Part shown: positions 1 to 7,505 of the stretch, one piece after another
Position numbering within the stretch: position 1 is the first letter of the stretch
How the letters are laid out: the number at the start of each line of letters is the position of its first letter
Source: an uncultured Alphaproteobacteria bacterium
GTDB taxonomy: Bacteria; Pseudomonadota; Alphaproteobacteria; HIMB59; GCA-002718135
DNA length: 33,875 nt
Assembly: GCA_902573325.1 (NCBI GenBank)
Contig: CACGJH010000013.1
Coordinates: 1 to 33,875, forward strand
Direction: 5' to 3'
The notes under the pieces: model-generated
The model's database searches: none
What the model was told of the DNA's origin: nothing
What the model saw: only the letters and a program-made list of their open reading frames with translations
Position numbers and translations under genes: made by a program

Positions 1-54
1 CTTTTTGATAATTCCTTTATTATTAACAATATTTTAATTATTAATTAAATAATG

Positions 55-83
55 TTGAGATTCCCATCTATTTTCGTTATTAC
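55..83 (+). promoter_or_regulatory. Likely promoter of tRNA-Ser (and probably the dapA operon)
   Basis: TTGAGA at 55-60 and TATTAC at 78-83 are separated by exactly 17 bp and resemble sigma-70 -35 and -10 boxes (4 of 6 matches in the -10). A start near position 90 would leave a leader of about 20 nt before the tRNA. The next gene follows the tRNA by 7 nt, so this promoter probably also drives dapA and the genes behind it. This is inferred from sequence only. Confidence 0.45.
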
Positions 84-111
84 ATCAATATAACGATATG
101 AAACAATTACA

Positions 112-203
112 GGAGAGATGGGTGAGTGGCTTAAACCACAGGTTTGCTAAACCTGCGAAGGAAGTAATTCCTTCCGAGGGTTCGAATCCCTCTCTCTCCG
201 CCA
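112..203 (+). tRNA. tRNA-Ser (anticodon GCT)
   Basis: The sequence folds as a class II tRNA. The acceptor strands GGAGAGA and TCTCTCC pair. The anticodon stem CAGGT/ACCTG encloses a loop with anticodon GCT, which reads AGC and AGU. A long variable arm (GGAAG/CTTCC) is typical of tRNA-Ser. The T-arm contains GGTTCGAATCC, and CCA is encoded at 201-203. dapA starts only 7 nt after the CCA, so the tRNA 3' end must be cut from a joint transcript if the two are co-transcribed. Confidence 0.97.
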
Positions 204-210
204 TATAATA

Positions 211-1083
211 ATGTTTAAGGGTAGTATACCTGCAGTAATTACTCCATTTGTTGGAGAAAAAGTTGATTATGATTCATTGATAAAAGTCTTAACTTACTTA
301 ATTGACAATGGTTCTCACGGCCTTGTCCCTTGTGGTACTACTGGGGAGTCTCCAACTTTATCACATAGTGAACATAAAAAAATAATTGAAGAAACAATCA
401 AAATTGCTGATAAAAGAATTCCAGTTATAGCTGGTACTGGTTCAAATAATACTTTGGAGGCCTTAGAGTATACAGATCATGCAGAAAATTTAGGAGCAGA
501 TGCAGCATTAATTGTCACACCATATTATAATAAACCAACTCAATCAGGTTTATATGAGCATTTTAAAACAATTGCAGAAAAAACAAATATTCCAATTATA
601 ATTTATAACATTCCTGGCAGATCAATTGTTGATATGAGCATTGAAACAATGATCGAATTATCAAAGATAAAAAATATTATTGGAGTTAAGGATGCAACTA
701 ATGATTTATTTAGACCATTAATTACTAGAAAAAAAATGCAAAGTGAATTTTGCTATCTTTCAGGAGAAGATGGAACAGCTTTAGCGTATTTAGCACAGGG
801 AGGTCACGGATGTATCTCAGTTACTGCTAATGTAGCGCCAAAGTTATGCTCTGAAATGCATTCTGCTTGGCAAGAATCAAATATTACTAAAGCTCAAGAA
901 ATTAATTTAAAATTATCATCATTACACAATGCTTTATTTATAGAATCAAGCCCTGGGCCAGTGAAATATGCAGCTTCATTATTAGGTTTATGCAATGAAT
1001 ACACTAGACTACCCTTATCAAAAATTAAAGATGATACAAAACAAGTAGTCAAAAATTGCCTTCAAGACTTAGAACTTTTATAA
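211..1083 (+). CDS. dapA: 4-hydroxy-tetrahydrodipicolinate synthase (DapA)
   Basis: This cytosolic aldolase-type lyase condenses pyruvate with aspartate semialdehyde, the first committed step to diaminopimelate and lysine. The 290-residue protein is full length. It shows the TTGE pyruvate-binding motif at residues 43-46, YYNKP at 105-109, the catalytic Tyr132 in YNIPGR, and the Schiff-base Lys160 in GVKDAT. The start has no Shine-Dalgarno and lies 7 nt after the tRNA-Ser 3' end. Its stop codon directly abuts the smpB start codon, so it is the first protein gene of a long co-directional run. Confidence 0.97.
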   Translation: MFKGSIPAVITPFVGEKVDYDSLIKVLTYLIDNGSHGLVPCGTTGESPTLSHSEHKKIIEETIKIADKRIPVIAGTGSNNTLEALEYTDHAENLGADAALIVTPYYNKPTQSGLYEHFKTIAEKTNIPIIIYNIPGRSIVDMSIETMIELSKIKNIIGVKDATNDLFRPLITRKKMQSEFCYLSGEDGTALAYLAQGGHGCISVTANVAPKLCSEMHSAWQESNITKAQEINLKLSSLHNALFIESSPGPVKYAASLLGLCNEYTRLPLSKIKDDTKQVVKNCLQDLELL

Positions 1084-1530
1084 ATGAAAATTATAGCCGC
1101 AAATAAAAAGGCTAATTATAACTTTACAATATCAAATAAAATTGAAGCTGGAATTGTATTGACAGGGTCTGAGATTAAGTCTTTAAGAATAAACACTGGC
1201 TCTATTAGAGGTTCATATATTACAGAGCAAAAAGGTGAACTATGGCTTACTAATTCTTTTATAAAAAAATATCAAAATTCAAATGATAAGAACTATGACC
1301 CAAGCAGAAATAGAAAATTATTAGTAACAAAAAGAGAATATGATAAAATTTCAGGTTCAATTAAACAAGGTGGATTTACAATAATACCTCTTTCCTTATA
1401 CTTTTCAAATAAAGGTTTTGCAAAATTATCTTGCGGAATTGCTAAAGGTAAGAAAAAAATTGATAAAAGAGAGTCGATAAAACAAAGAGATTGGAGTATA
1501 AAAAAGCAAAGACTGCTTAAAAATAATTAA
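1084..1530 (+). CDS. smpB: SsrA(tmRNA)-binding protein SmpB
   Basis: SmpB escorts tmRNA to stalled ribosomes in trans-translation. The 148-residue protein has the family start ([11 protein letters not shown]), the [13 protein letters not shown] segment of the OB-fold near residues 23-35, and a basic C-terminal tail ([15 protein letters not shown]) that enters the mRNA channel. Length is normal for the family. The start codon immediately follows the dapA stop with no spacer, which suggests translational coupling. No tmRNA gene is visible in this window. Confidence 0.96.
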   Translation: MKIIAANKKANYNFTISNKIEAGIVLTGSEIKSLRINTGSIRGSYITEQKGELWLTNSFIKKYQNSNDKNYDPSRNRKLLVTKREYDKISGSIKQGGFTIIPLSLYFSNKGFAKLSCGIAKGKKKIDKRESIKQRDWSIKKQRLLKNN

Positions 1531-1567
1531 CTATTTACATTTAAAAATTGATCACTATAAGCCTCCT

Positions 1568-1987
1568 ATGGCAAGAATTACAGTTGAAGATTGTATTGAT
1601 AAATTTCCGAGTAGATTTGAGTTAGTTTTGGTTGCTTCAAATAGAGCCAGAAAATTATATTCTGGAGAAAATCCAACTGTAGAAATTGACAATGATAAAA
1701 ATACTGTAATTGCACTAAGAGAAATAGCTGAAGAAACTCTTACAAAAGAACAGTTAAAAAATGATCTAATTGCTGAATATCAATCCAGTACATTTAGTGA
1801 GGATGAAGAAATAAATGAAATTGAAGATAATAGTGAAGAAAGTGAAACTCAAGTAAATGAATTACTAGCTGATGAAATACAGCAAAATAATGAAGTTATT
1901 GATAATACTACTGAAGATACTACTATTAATACTGCACAAGAAACTCCAGAAAATTCATCAAATGATGAAAAAATTCAGGATATATAA
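1568..1987 (+). CDS. rpoZ: DNA-directed RNA polymerase omega subunit
   Basis: Omega helps fold and assemble the beta' subunit. The N-terminal half is typical: MARITVEDC, then [14 protein letters not shown] and the [11 protein letters not shown] segment near residue 60. The protein is 139 residues, longer than the roughly 90 of enteric omega. From about residue 80 onward the extension is almost entirely acidic and polar (runs such as [16 protein letters not shown]) and looks unstructured. Its place directly upstream of the rsh gene is the usual bacterial arrangement. There is no Shine-Dalgarno before the start. Confidence 0.94.
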   Translation: MARITVEDCIDKFPSRFELVLVASNRARKLYSGENPTVEIDNDKNTVIALREIAEETLTKEQLKNDLIAEYQSSTFSEDEEINEIEDNSEESETQVNELLADEIQQNNEVIDNTTEDTTINTAQETPENSSNDEKIQDI

Positions 1988-2029
1988 AAAAACTAAATAT
2001 AATCAAAATAAATAATTTAAATATTATTT

Positions 2030-4153
2030 ATGACTGAAAAAATTCACAAAGAAATAGAATTAATAATTGCGTATCTTACAAATGAAGAAAAAAATAAAGT
2101 AAGACACGCACTTAAATTAAGTGAACAAGCGCACAGTAATCAGCTAAGAAAATCTGGAGATCCATTTATAACTCATCCCTTAGAAGTGGCAAAAATTTTA
2201 ACCTCGATTAAATTAGACGCTGACTCCATAGTAGCTGGCCTACTTCATGATACTTTAGAAGATACAAATTTAAATATAGAAGAAATTAATAAAAATTTTG
2301 GAAACCAAATAGTAGAGCTTGTAGATGGGTTAACAAAAATTAATAAATATTCATTAAAGGTAAACAATCAAAAATTTGGGGAGAACTATAAAAAATTAAT
2401 TTTAGCAACAACAAAAGATTTGAGAGTAATTTTAGTAAAGTTAGCTGATAGATTGCACAATATGAGAACTATTCATTTTATTAAAGAAGAAAATAAAAAA
2501 ACTAAAATAGCCTTAGAAACACTTGAAGTATTCGCCCCCTTAGCACAAAGATTAGGAATGAAGGAATGGCAAGATGAATTAGAAGATATTTCATTTGAAA
2601 TAATAAATCCTGATGCAAAAAAAACAATCATAGAAAGATTGGAGTATTTAAAATCAAAGGATGATAATATTGTTGATGAAATTAGATATGAGTTAAAAAA
2701 AATTTTTTTTCAGGAGGATTTATTTTGTAAAGTAGAAGGCAGGATTAAATCTCCATATTCAATATGGAATAAGATTAAAAATAAAAATATTTCGTTTGAA
2801 CAACTTTCAGATATTATGGCTTTTAGAGTTATAACTAATTCAACTAGAGAATGTTACAGATGTTTGGGTATAATACATAGGCAATTTCCCTATATTCAAG
2901 GAAGATTTAAAGACTTTATTTCTTCACCTAAATCAAATGGATACAGGGCTCTTCATACATCGGTTATGGGGCCAAAAAATAAAAAAATTGAAATTCAATT
3001 TCGATCAAACATAATGGATCAAATTGCTGATTTTGGTGTTGCTTCTCATTGGAAATATAAAGATCCAAAAAAAATAAAAGAAAAAGACGCAAGAGAATAT
3101 AAATGGGTATATGATCTAGTAGATTCTATGAATTCTTCTGTCACTCAAGATGAATTAATTCAAAATTCAAAATTAAAAGTATTTCAAAATGACATTTTTG
3201 TTTTTACTCCAAAAGGAGATCTTATTGAATTACCAAAAAATGCAACTCCTATTGACTTCGCATACGCTATTCATAGTCAAGTAGGTGATAAATGCGTAGC
3301 TGTTAAAATTAATGATAAGTTACAGCCATTAAAAACGATTTTAAAAAATGGAGATCAAATAGAAATAATTACCTCAGAATCTTCACAGCCATCACCTATG
3401 TGGCAAAGATTTGCAGTAACAACAAAAGTTAAATCTCAGCTAAGAAGGTTTTTTAGATTCAAGATGAAAGAGGAGCATATAATTTTTGGTAGAGAAATTT
3501 TAATAAATTATTTTCAAAAAGAAAATTATGAATTTAATAAAAACATTGAACAAAAAATACTTGATGAATTTAAATATAAATCAATAGACGATCTATATGC
3601 CTCAATAGGATCAGGAGAAATTACAGCACTTTCGGTCATTAAAAAAATTTATCCTGAATATAATTTTATTCCAGTTTCTAAATTTACTGAAAATAATCAA
3701 AATCCTATTAAGTTAAAAGGATTAACTGCAGGAATGTCTTATCATCTCGCAGGTTGTTGTTCACCATTAAAAGGAGATAGTATAGTTGGTATAGTAACTG
3801 CTGGGATAGGAGTTGCTGTTCATACACTTGATTGTGACACTTTAACGTCATACCAAGACGCACCAGATAGATGGTTAAATATTTCATGGGATAATCAAAA
3901 TAATATAGAAACTATATCAAATTCAAGAATTGTAGTGGTGTTATTTAATAAACCGGGAAGTCTTGGAAAAGTTACAACAGTTATTGCTAAAAATAATGGT
4001 AATATATCAAACATCCTTTTTTCAGTTAGGAAGTCTGATTTTTTTGAGATTATAATAGATATTGAGGTTAGAGATGCTAATCATTTACAAAATATTATTG
4101 CAGCATTAAGAATGGAAAAAGAAGTATCTTCTTTAGAAAGATTAAAAGGTTAA
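2030..4153 (+). CDS. rsh: Bifunctional (p)ppGpp synthetase/hydrolase, RelA/SpoT homologue
   Basis: This enzyme makes and degrades the alarmone (p)ppGpp in response to starvation. The 707-residue protein has full Rel architecture. The hydrolase domain carries His49 in THPLEVA and the catalytic pair His73-Asp74 in LLHDTLED, followed by LADRLHNMR near 138-146. The synthetase domain has the RFKDF motif of bifunctional enzymes (not the ExDD form of RelA), plus SNGYRALHT and a glutamate in IEIQFR. TGS, a zinc-finger-like HLAGCCSP region and a C-terminal ACT domain follow. All key residues are present, so both activities are expected. Confidence 0.96.
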   Translation: MTEKIHKEIELIIAYLTNEEKNKVRHALKLSEQAHSNQLRKSGDPFITHPLEVAKILTSIKLDADSIVAGLLHDTLEDTNLNIEEINKNFGNQIVELVDGLTKINKYSLKVNNQKFGENYKKLILATTKDLRVILVKLADRLHNMRTIHFIKEENKKTKIALETLEVFAPLAQRLGMKEWQDELEDISFEIINPDAKKTIIERLEYLKSKDDNIVDEIRYELKKIFFQEDLFCKVEGRIKSPYSIWNKIKNKNISFEQLSDIMAFRVITNSTRECYRCLGIIHRQFPYIQGRFKDFISSPKSNGYRALHTSVMGPKNKKIEIQFRSNIMDQIADFGVASHWKYKDPKKIKEKDAREYKWVYDLVDSMNSSVTQDELIQNSKLKVFQNDIFVFTPKGDLIELPKNATPIDFAYAIHSQVGDKCVAVKINDKLQPLKTILKNGDQIEIITSESSQPSPMWQRFAVTTKVKSQLRRFFRFKMKEEHIIFGREILINYFQKENYEFNKNIEQKILDEFKYKSIDDLYASIGSGEITALSVIKKIYPEYNFIPVSKFTENNQNPIKLKGLTAGMSYHLAGCCSPLKGDSIVGIVTAGIGVAVHTLDCDTLTSYQDAPDRWLNISWDNQNNIETISNSRIVVVLFNKPGSLGKVTTVIAKNNGNISNILFSVRKSDFFEIIIDIEVRDANHLQNIIAALRMEKEVSSLERLKG

Positions 4154-4155
4154 GA

Positions 4156-4542
4156 ATGATTTATGGAAATGGAATAGATATTATTGATATTAACAGAATA
4201 AGAAGAGTTATTGATAAATATGGTAATAAATTTAAAGAAAGATGTTTTAGTTTTTCTGAAATAGAAAGATCGGAGAAAAGATTAAATTCGGTAGAATCTT
4301 ATGCAAAAAGATATGCGGCTAAAGAAGCTTGTGCTAAAGCTTTAGGCACAGGTTTAGCTAGAGGTGTATTTTGGAAAGATATTGAAGTTAAAAATAATCA
4401 ATATGGTAAACCATTTATAAAACTGCATGGTAAAGCAAAAGAAATGTTTAAAAATTTGACTAAAACTTCAAATACACAAATTGAAATATCACTTACTGAT
4501 GAAAGAAAATACGCAATAGCAAATGTGATAATCTATGACTAA
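4156..4542 (+). CDS. acpS: Holo-[acyl-carrier-protein] synthase (AcpS)
   Basis: AcpS transfers 4'-phosphopantetheine from CoA to apo-ACP and so activates fatty acid synthesis. The 128-residue protein has the two family signatures: GNGIDIID at the N terminus with the Mg-binding Asp, and RYAAKEACAKALG in the middle with the second metal-binding Glu. It starts 2 nt after the rsh stop and overlaps lepB by 8 nt. In many alphaproteobacteria pyrE and/or pdxJ lie between rsh and acpS; here nothing does. Confidence 0.95.
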   Translation: MIYGNGIDIIDINRIRRVIDKYGNKFKERCFSFSEIERSEKRLNSVESYAKRYAAKEACAKALGTGLARGVFWKDIEVKNNQYGKPFIKLHGKAKEMFKNLTKTSNTQIEISLTDERKYAIANVIIYD

Positions 4543-5269
4543 ATCAAAAAAAAGTAGTATTTTTGGTAATTTGAAATCAATTATTATAGCAATCTTTATA
4601 GCTTTATTAATCAGGTCATTTATTTTTGAGCCATTCAATATACCTTCAGGATCAATGAAGCCTAATCTACTTGTTGGAGATTTTATTTTTGTTTCAAAAT
4701 ATTCATACGGCTTTTCAAAACATTCTCTTCCATTTTCAATACCTTTGATACCTGGTAAAATATTTTCAAATACACCTGAAAGAGGTGATGTAGTAGTTTT
4801 TAAAACACCTCAAAATAACAGAACTGATTATATCAAAAGAGTAATTGGTCTGCCTGGTGATAAAATAGAAATTAAAAATGGTATAATTTTTATTAATGGA
4901 TCAGAAATCTTAAGAAAAAAATTAAATGATTTTATAGATACAGATAATAAAACGAGTAATAAAAGAGTTAGAATGTATAATGAATATTTTTATAATAAAG
5001 AGATCAATATTCTTGACATAACAGATAATGGTATAGCTGATAATACTCAGTTATTTAATGTCCCAGAAAATCATTTCTTTGTAATGGGTGATAATAGAGA
5101 TAATTCACAAGATAGTAGATTTATAAGTACAGTTGGATTCGTTCCATATGAAAATTTAGTTGGTAAAGCGCAGTTTATTTTCTTTTCTTTGGAAAATGCA
5201 AGATTTTTACAGATATGGAGATGGCCTAACTCAATTAGATATGAAAGAATTTTTCAAAAAATTCAATGA
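4535..5269 (+). CDS. lepB: Signal peptidase I (LepB)
   Basis: This inner-membrane serine protease removes signal peptides from exported proteins. The 244-residue protein has one N-terminal membrane helix (about residues 13-31). The catalytic Ser40 lies in PSGSM and the general-base Lys101 in DYIKRVIGLPGD. The late conserved box is MGDNRDNSQDSR. The start overlaps the acpS end by 8 nt, and the stop overlaps the rnc start as ATGA. It belongs to the conserved acpS-lepB-rnc-era cluster. Confidence 0.96.
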   Translation: MTKSKKSSIFGNLKSIIIAIFIALLIRSFIFEPFNIPSGSMKPNLLVGDFIFVSKYSYGFSKHSLPFSIPLIPGKIFSNTPERGDVVVFKTPQNNRTDYIKRVIGLPGDKIEIKNGIIFINGSEILRKKLNDFIDTDNKTSNKRVRMYNEYFYNKEINILDITDNGIADNTQLFNVPENHFFVMGDNRDNSQDSRFISTVGFVPYENLVGKAQFIFFSLENARFLQIWRWPNSIRYERIFQKIQ

Positions 5270-5973
5270 TAGATAGTAAAAAAATCAAACTATTTGAAAA
5301 AAAAATAAATTATAAGTTTAAAAATAGCAAATTATTAATTCAATCCTTAACTCATCCAAGTTTTTATTTAGAAAATGAAAAAAAAATTAAAATCAATGAA
5401 TTTGAAAGATTTGAATTTTTAGGTGATCGAGTACTAGGATTAATAATAGCAAATTTATTATTTTCAAAATATAATAAGTTTAATGAAGGTGATTTATCCA
5501 AAAAATATTCTTATTTAGTTCAAAAAAAATTTTTGTTTAAAATTTCTCAAGAATTGCAAATAGAAGATGTGCTTCAATATAATTTTAAGAAAAAAAACAA
5601 TAAAATGTTAAATTCAATTTTTTCAGATTCAGTAGAGTCATTAATTGGAGCAATCTTTCTAGATGGTGGATATAATTCTTCATTTGATTTTATAAGTAAA
5701 TTTTGGTCAAAACATCTAGATATTGAAGTTTCTAAAACCTTAGACCCAAAAACATTATTACAAGAAAAATCACAACAACTTTATAAAAAACTTCCTGAAT
5801 ATAAATTAATCAAAAAAGAAGGACCACCTCATTCACCTACATTCACTGTTTCAGTTAAAGTGGTAAATTTAAATAAGATTAATTCAAAAGGTTCTTCAAT
5901 AAGAGAGGCAGAGAGAAATGCAGCAGAAATTGCATTAAAAAAAATTAATGAAAAAAAAAATATTAAAAATTAG
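5266..5973 (+). CDS. rnc: Ribonuclease III
   Basis: RNase III cuts double-stranded RNA and processes the rRNA precursor. The 235-residue protein has the signature ERFEFLGDRVLGL near residue 50 with the metal-binding Glu and Asp. A second acidic site lies in SDSVESLIGAIFLDGG. A C-terminal double-stranded RNA-binding domain begins at about residue 160 (DPKTLLQEKSQQ). The start overlaps lepB by 4 nt, and the 3' end overlaps era by 26 nt. The long overlap implies coupled translation of the two RNA-maturation genes. Confidence 0.95.
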   Translation: MIDSKKIKLFEKKINYKFKNSKLLIQSLTHPSFYLENEKKIKINEFERFEFLGDRVLGLIIANLLFSKYNKFNEGDLSKKYSYLVQKKFLFKISQELQIEDVLQYNFKKKNNKMLNSIFSDSVESLIGAIFLDGGYNSSFDFISKFWSKHLDIEVSKTLDPKTLLQEKSQQLYKKLPEYKLIKKEGPPHSPTFTVSVKVVNLNKINSKGSSIREAERNAAEIALKKINEKKNIKN

Positions 5974-6805
5974 TCTTGTTGGTAAGACTAATGCAGGAAA
6001 ATCAACTTTATTAAATAACCTTGTTGGTGAGAAAATTTCAATAACAAACAAAAAAATTAATACTACTGAAGATTTTGTAATTGGTATTGTTAATATTAAA
6101 AATACTCAACTAGTTCTATATGATACACCTGGTATCAGCTTTCTTAGAGATAATAAATCTCAAAAAACTAAGTTGAAGAAAAATTTATGGGAAGGCTTAA
6201 ATCAATCAGATATTATTTTGTATTTAATTGACTCAAAAAGGATTGAATTAAATGATTTAAAAAATGACTTTCCTAAACTTTATGAATTAAAAAAAAATAT
6301 TTCAATTATATTTAATAAAACCGATTTAATAAAAGCTGAAAATTTACTTAAGCATATAAAATTAATTACAGAAAAATATAAAATAGAGAAATTTTTTAAC
6401 ATATCAGCTAAAAAAAAATTAGGTTTTGAAAATTTAATTGATTATCTTCTACAAAAATCAAAATATGGAAGGTGGCTATATAAGGATGATGAAATCACAG
6501 ACAAAGATGATATTTTTATCACCAATGAATGCACAAGAAATGAGATACTATCATTAATTCATAAAGAAATTCCATATAATGTAGAAGTAACAAATAAAAC
6601 TTTTAAATATTTGAAAAATGGACAGCTAAAAATAAAACAAGATATTATTATTAAAAATGACAGATACAAAAAAATATTATTGGGAAGGAAAGGATCTAAA
6701 ATAAAAGATATTAGAATAAAAAGTCAAAAAGAAATTTCTAATATTTTAGATGTAAAAACTCATCTTTATATCAATATTATTTCATCAGATGCAAAAAAAA
6801 TTTAA
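5948..6805 (+). CDS. era: GTPase Era
   Basis: Era is a GTP-binding assembly factor of the 30S subunit that binds near the 3' end of 16S rRNA. The 285-residue protein has G1 at residues 12-20 (GKTNAGKST), G3 as DTPG at 59-62, and G4 as NKTD. A C-terminal KH domain carries the GRKG loop followed by SKIKDI. The G2 stretch reads NTTEDFVIG where the family usually has TTR. The start chosen is the only ATG upstream of the G1 loop and lies inside rnc. The 3' end overlaps recO by 17 nt. Confidence 0.93.
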   Translation: MKKKILKISLVGKTNAGKSTLLNNLVGEKISITNKKINTTEDFVIGIVNIKNTQLVLYDTPGISFLRDNKSQKTKLKKNLWEGLNQSDIILYLIDSKRIELNDLKNDFPKLYELKKNISIIFNKTDLIKAENLLKHIKLITEKYKIEKFFNISAKKKLGFENLIDYLLQKSKYGRWLYKDDEITDKDDIFITNECTRNEILSLIHKEIPYNVEVTNKTFKYLKNGQLKIKQDIIIKNDRYKKILLGRKGSKIKDIRIKSQKEISNILDVKTHLYINIISSDAKKI

Positions 6806-7505
6806 CGGAATACTTATACATTCAAAAGCTTTCAAAGATAATGATCTATTAATTAAATTTTTATCAGATACGGATGAAGTATTCTCAGGAATTGTATATG
6901 GGGGACTTTCAAAAAATAAGAAAAATATAATGCAACTTGGTTTTTTTTTAAATTTCGATGTGACATACATTGGCAATCGTCCACCATCAATTAAAGCTGA
7001 ATTATCAAAACCTTATTTATCAAGTGTTATTAATGATAAATATAAACTAAGTTGCCTACTTTCTGTTGTATCTTTAATTAATGCCTCAGTAATTGAAGGA
7101 CAGAAAATAAACCAAATATATAAAATTTCTAAAGAGTTTTTAGAAATTATGATTAGTAAAAAAAAATGGTTAAATTTCTTTTGTATCTACTTATTTGATT
7201 TACTTAAATATATTGGATACGAATTAGATTATGCAAATAATAATAGATTGAAATATTTTGATACAGATACTTTAGAATTTAAAGAAAATTACTCAAACTA
7301 TACTATTGATTTTCCTCATCATCTTTTTGCCAGTAATTCAAATATTACATTTGATTATAGCTCTTTAAATAATTTTTTTAAAATTTTTGAAATTATTTTT
7401 ATTAAAAATCATTTATCAAATTTAAATCATAAATTGCCAAATCAGTATATTTTATTTAAGAAAAATATAATCAGTTTTTTAGAAAAGAATGAACAAAATA
7501 ATTGA
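6789..7505 (+). CDS. recO: DNA repair protein RecO
   Basis: RecO works with RecR to load RecA on gapped DNA. The 238-residue protein has the N-terminal OB-fold typical of the family (FNGILIHSKAFKDNDLLIKFL and SGIVYGGLSKNKKN). A helical C-terminal part contains LLKYIGYELDY, where many homologues carry zinc-binding cysteines that are not seen here. Its location right after era is the conserved alphaproteobacterial order. It overlaps era by 17 nt and parC by 17 nt. The sequence is diverged, but family and context agree. Confidence 0.87.
   Translation: MQKKFNGILIHSKAFKDNDLLIKFLSDTDEVFSGIVYGGLSKNKKNIMQLGFFLNFDVTYIGNRPPSIKAELSKPYLSSVINDKYKLSCLLSVVSLINASVIEGQKINQIYKISKEFLEIMISKKKWLNFFCIYLFDLLKYIGYELDYANNNRLKYFDTDTLEFKENYSNYTIDFPHHLFASNSNITFDYSSLNNFFKIFEIIFIKNHLSNLNHKLPNQYILFKKNIISFLEKNEQNN

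Noticed and set aside
1-50. Possible start of a divergent gene on the minus strand (AAAGGA about 12 nt from the window edge)
   Set aside because: No start codon or coding sequence is inside the window; an A-rich AAAGGA is expected by chance here.
204-209. Perfect TATAAT just before dapA
   Set aside because: Only 1 nt before the ATG, so a transcript from it would lack the start of dapA, and the -35 position would fall inside the tRNA. Probably coincidence.
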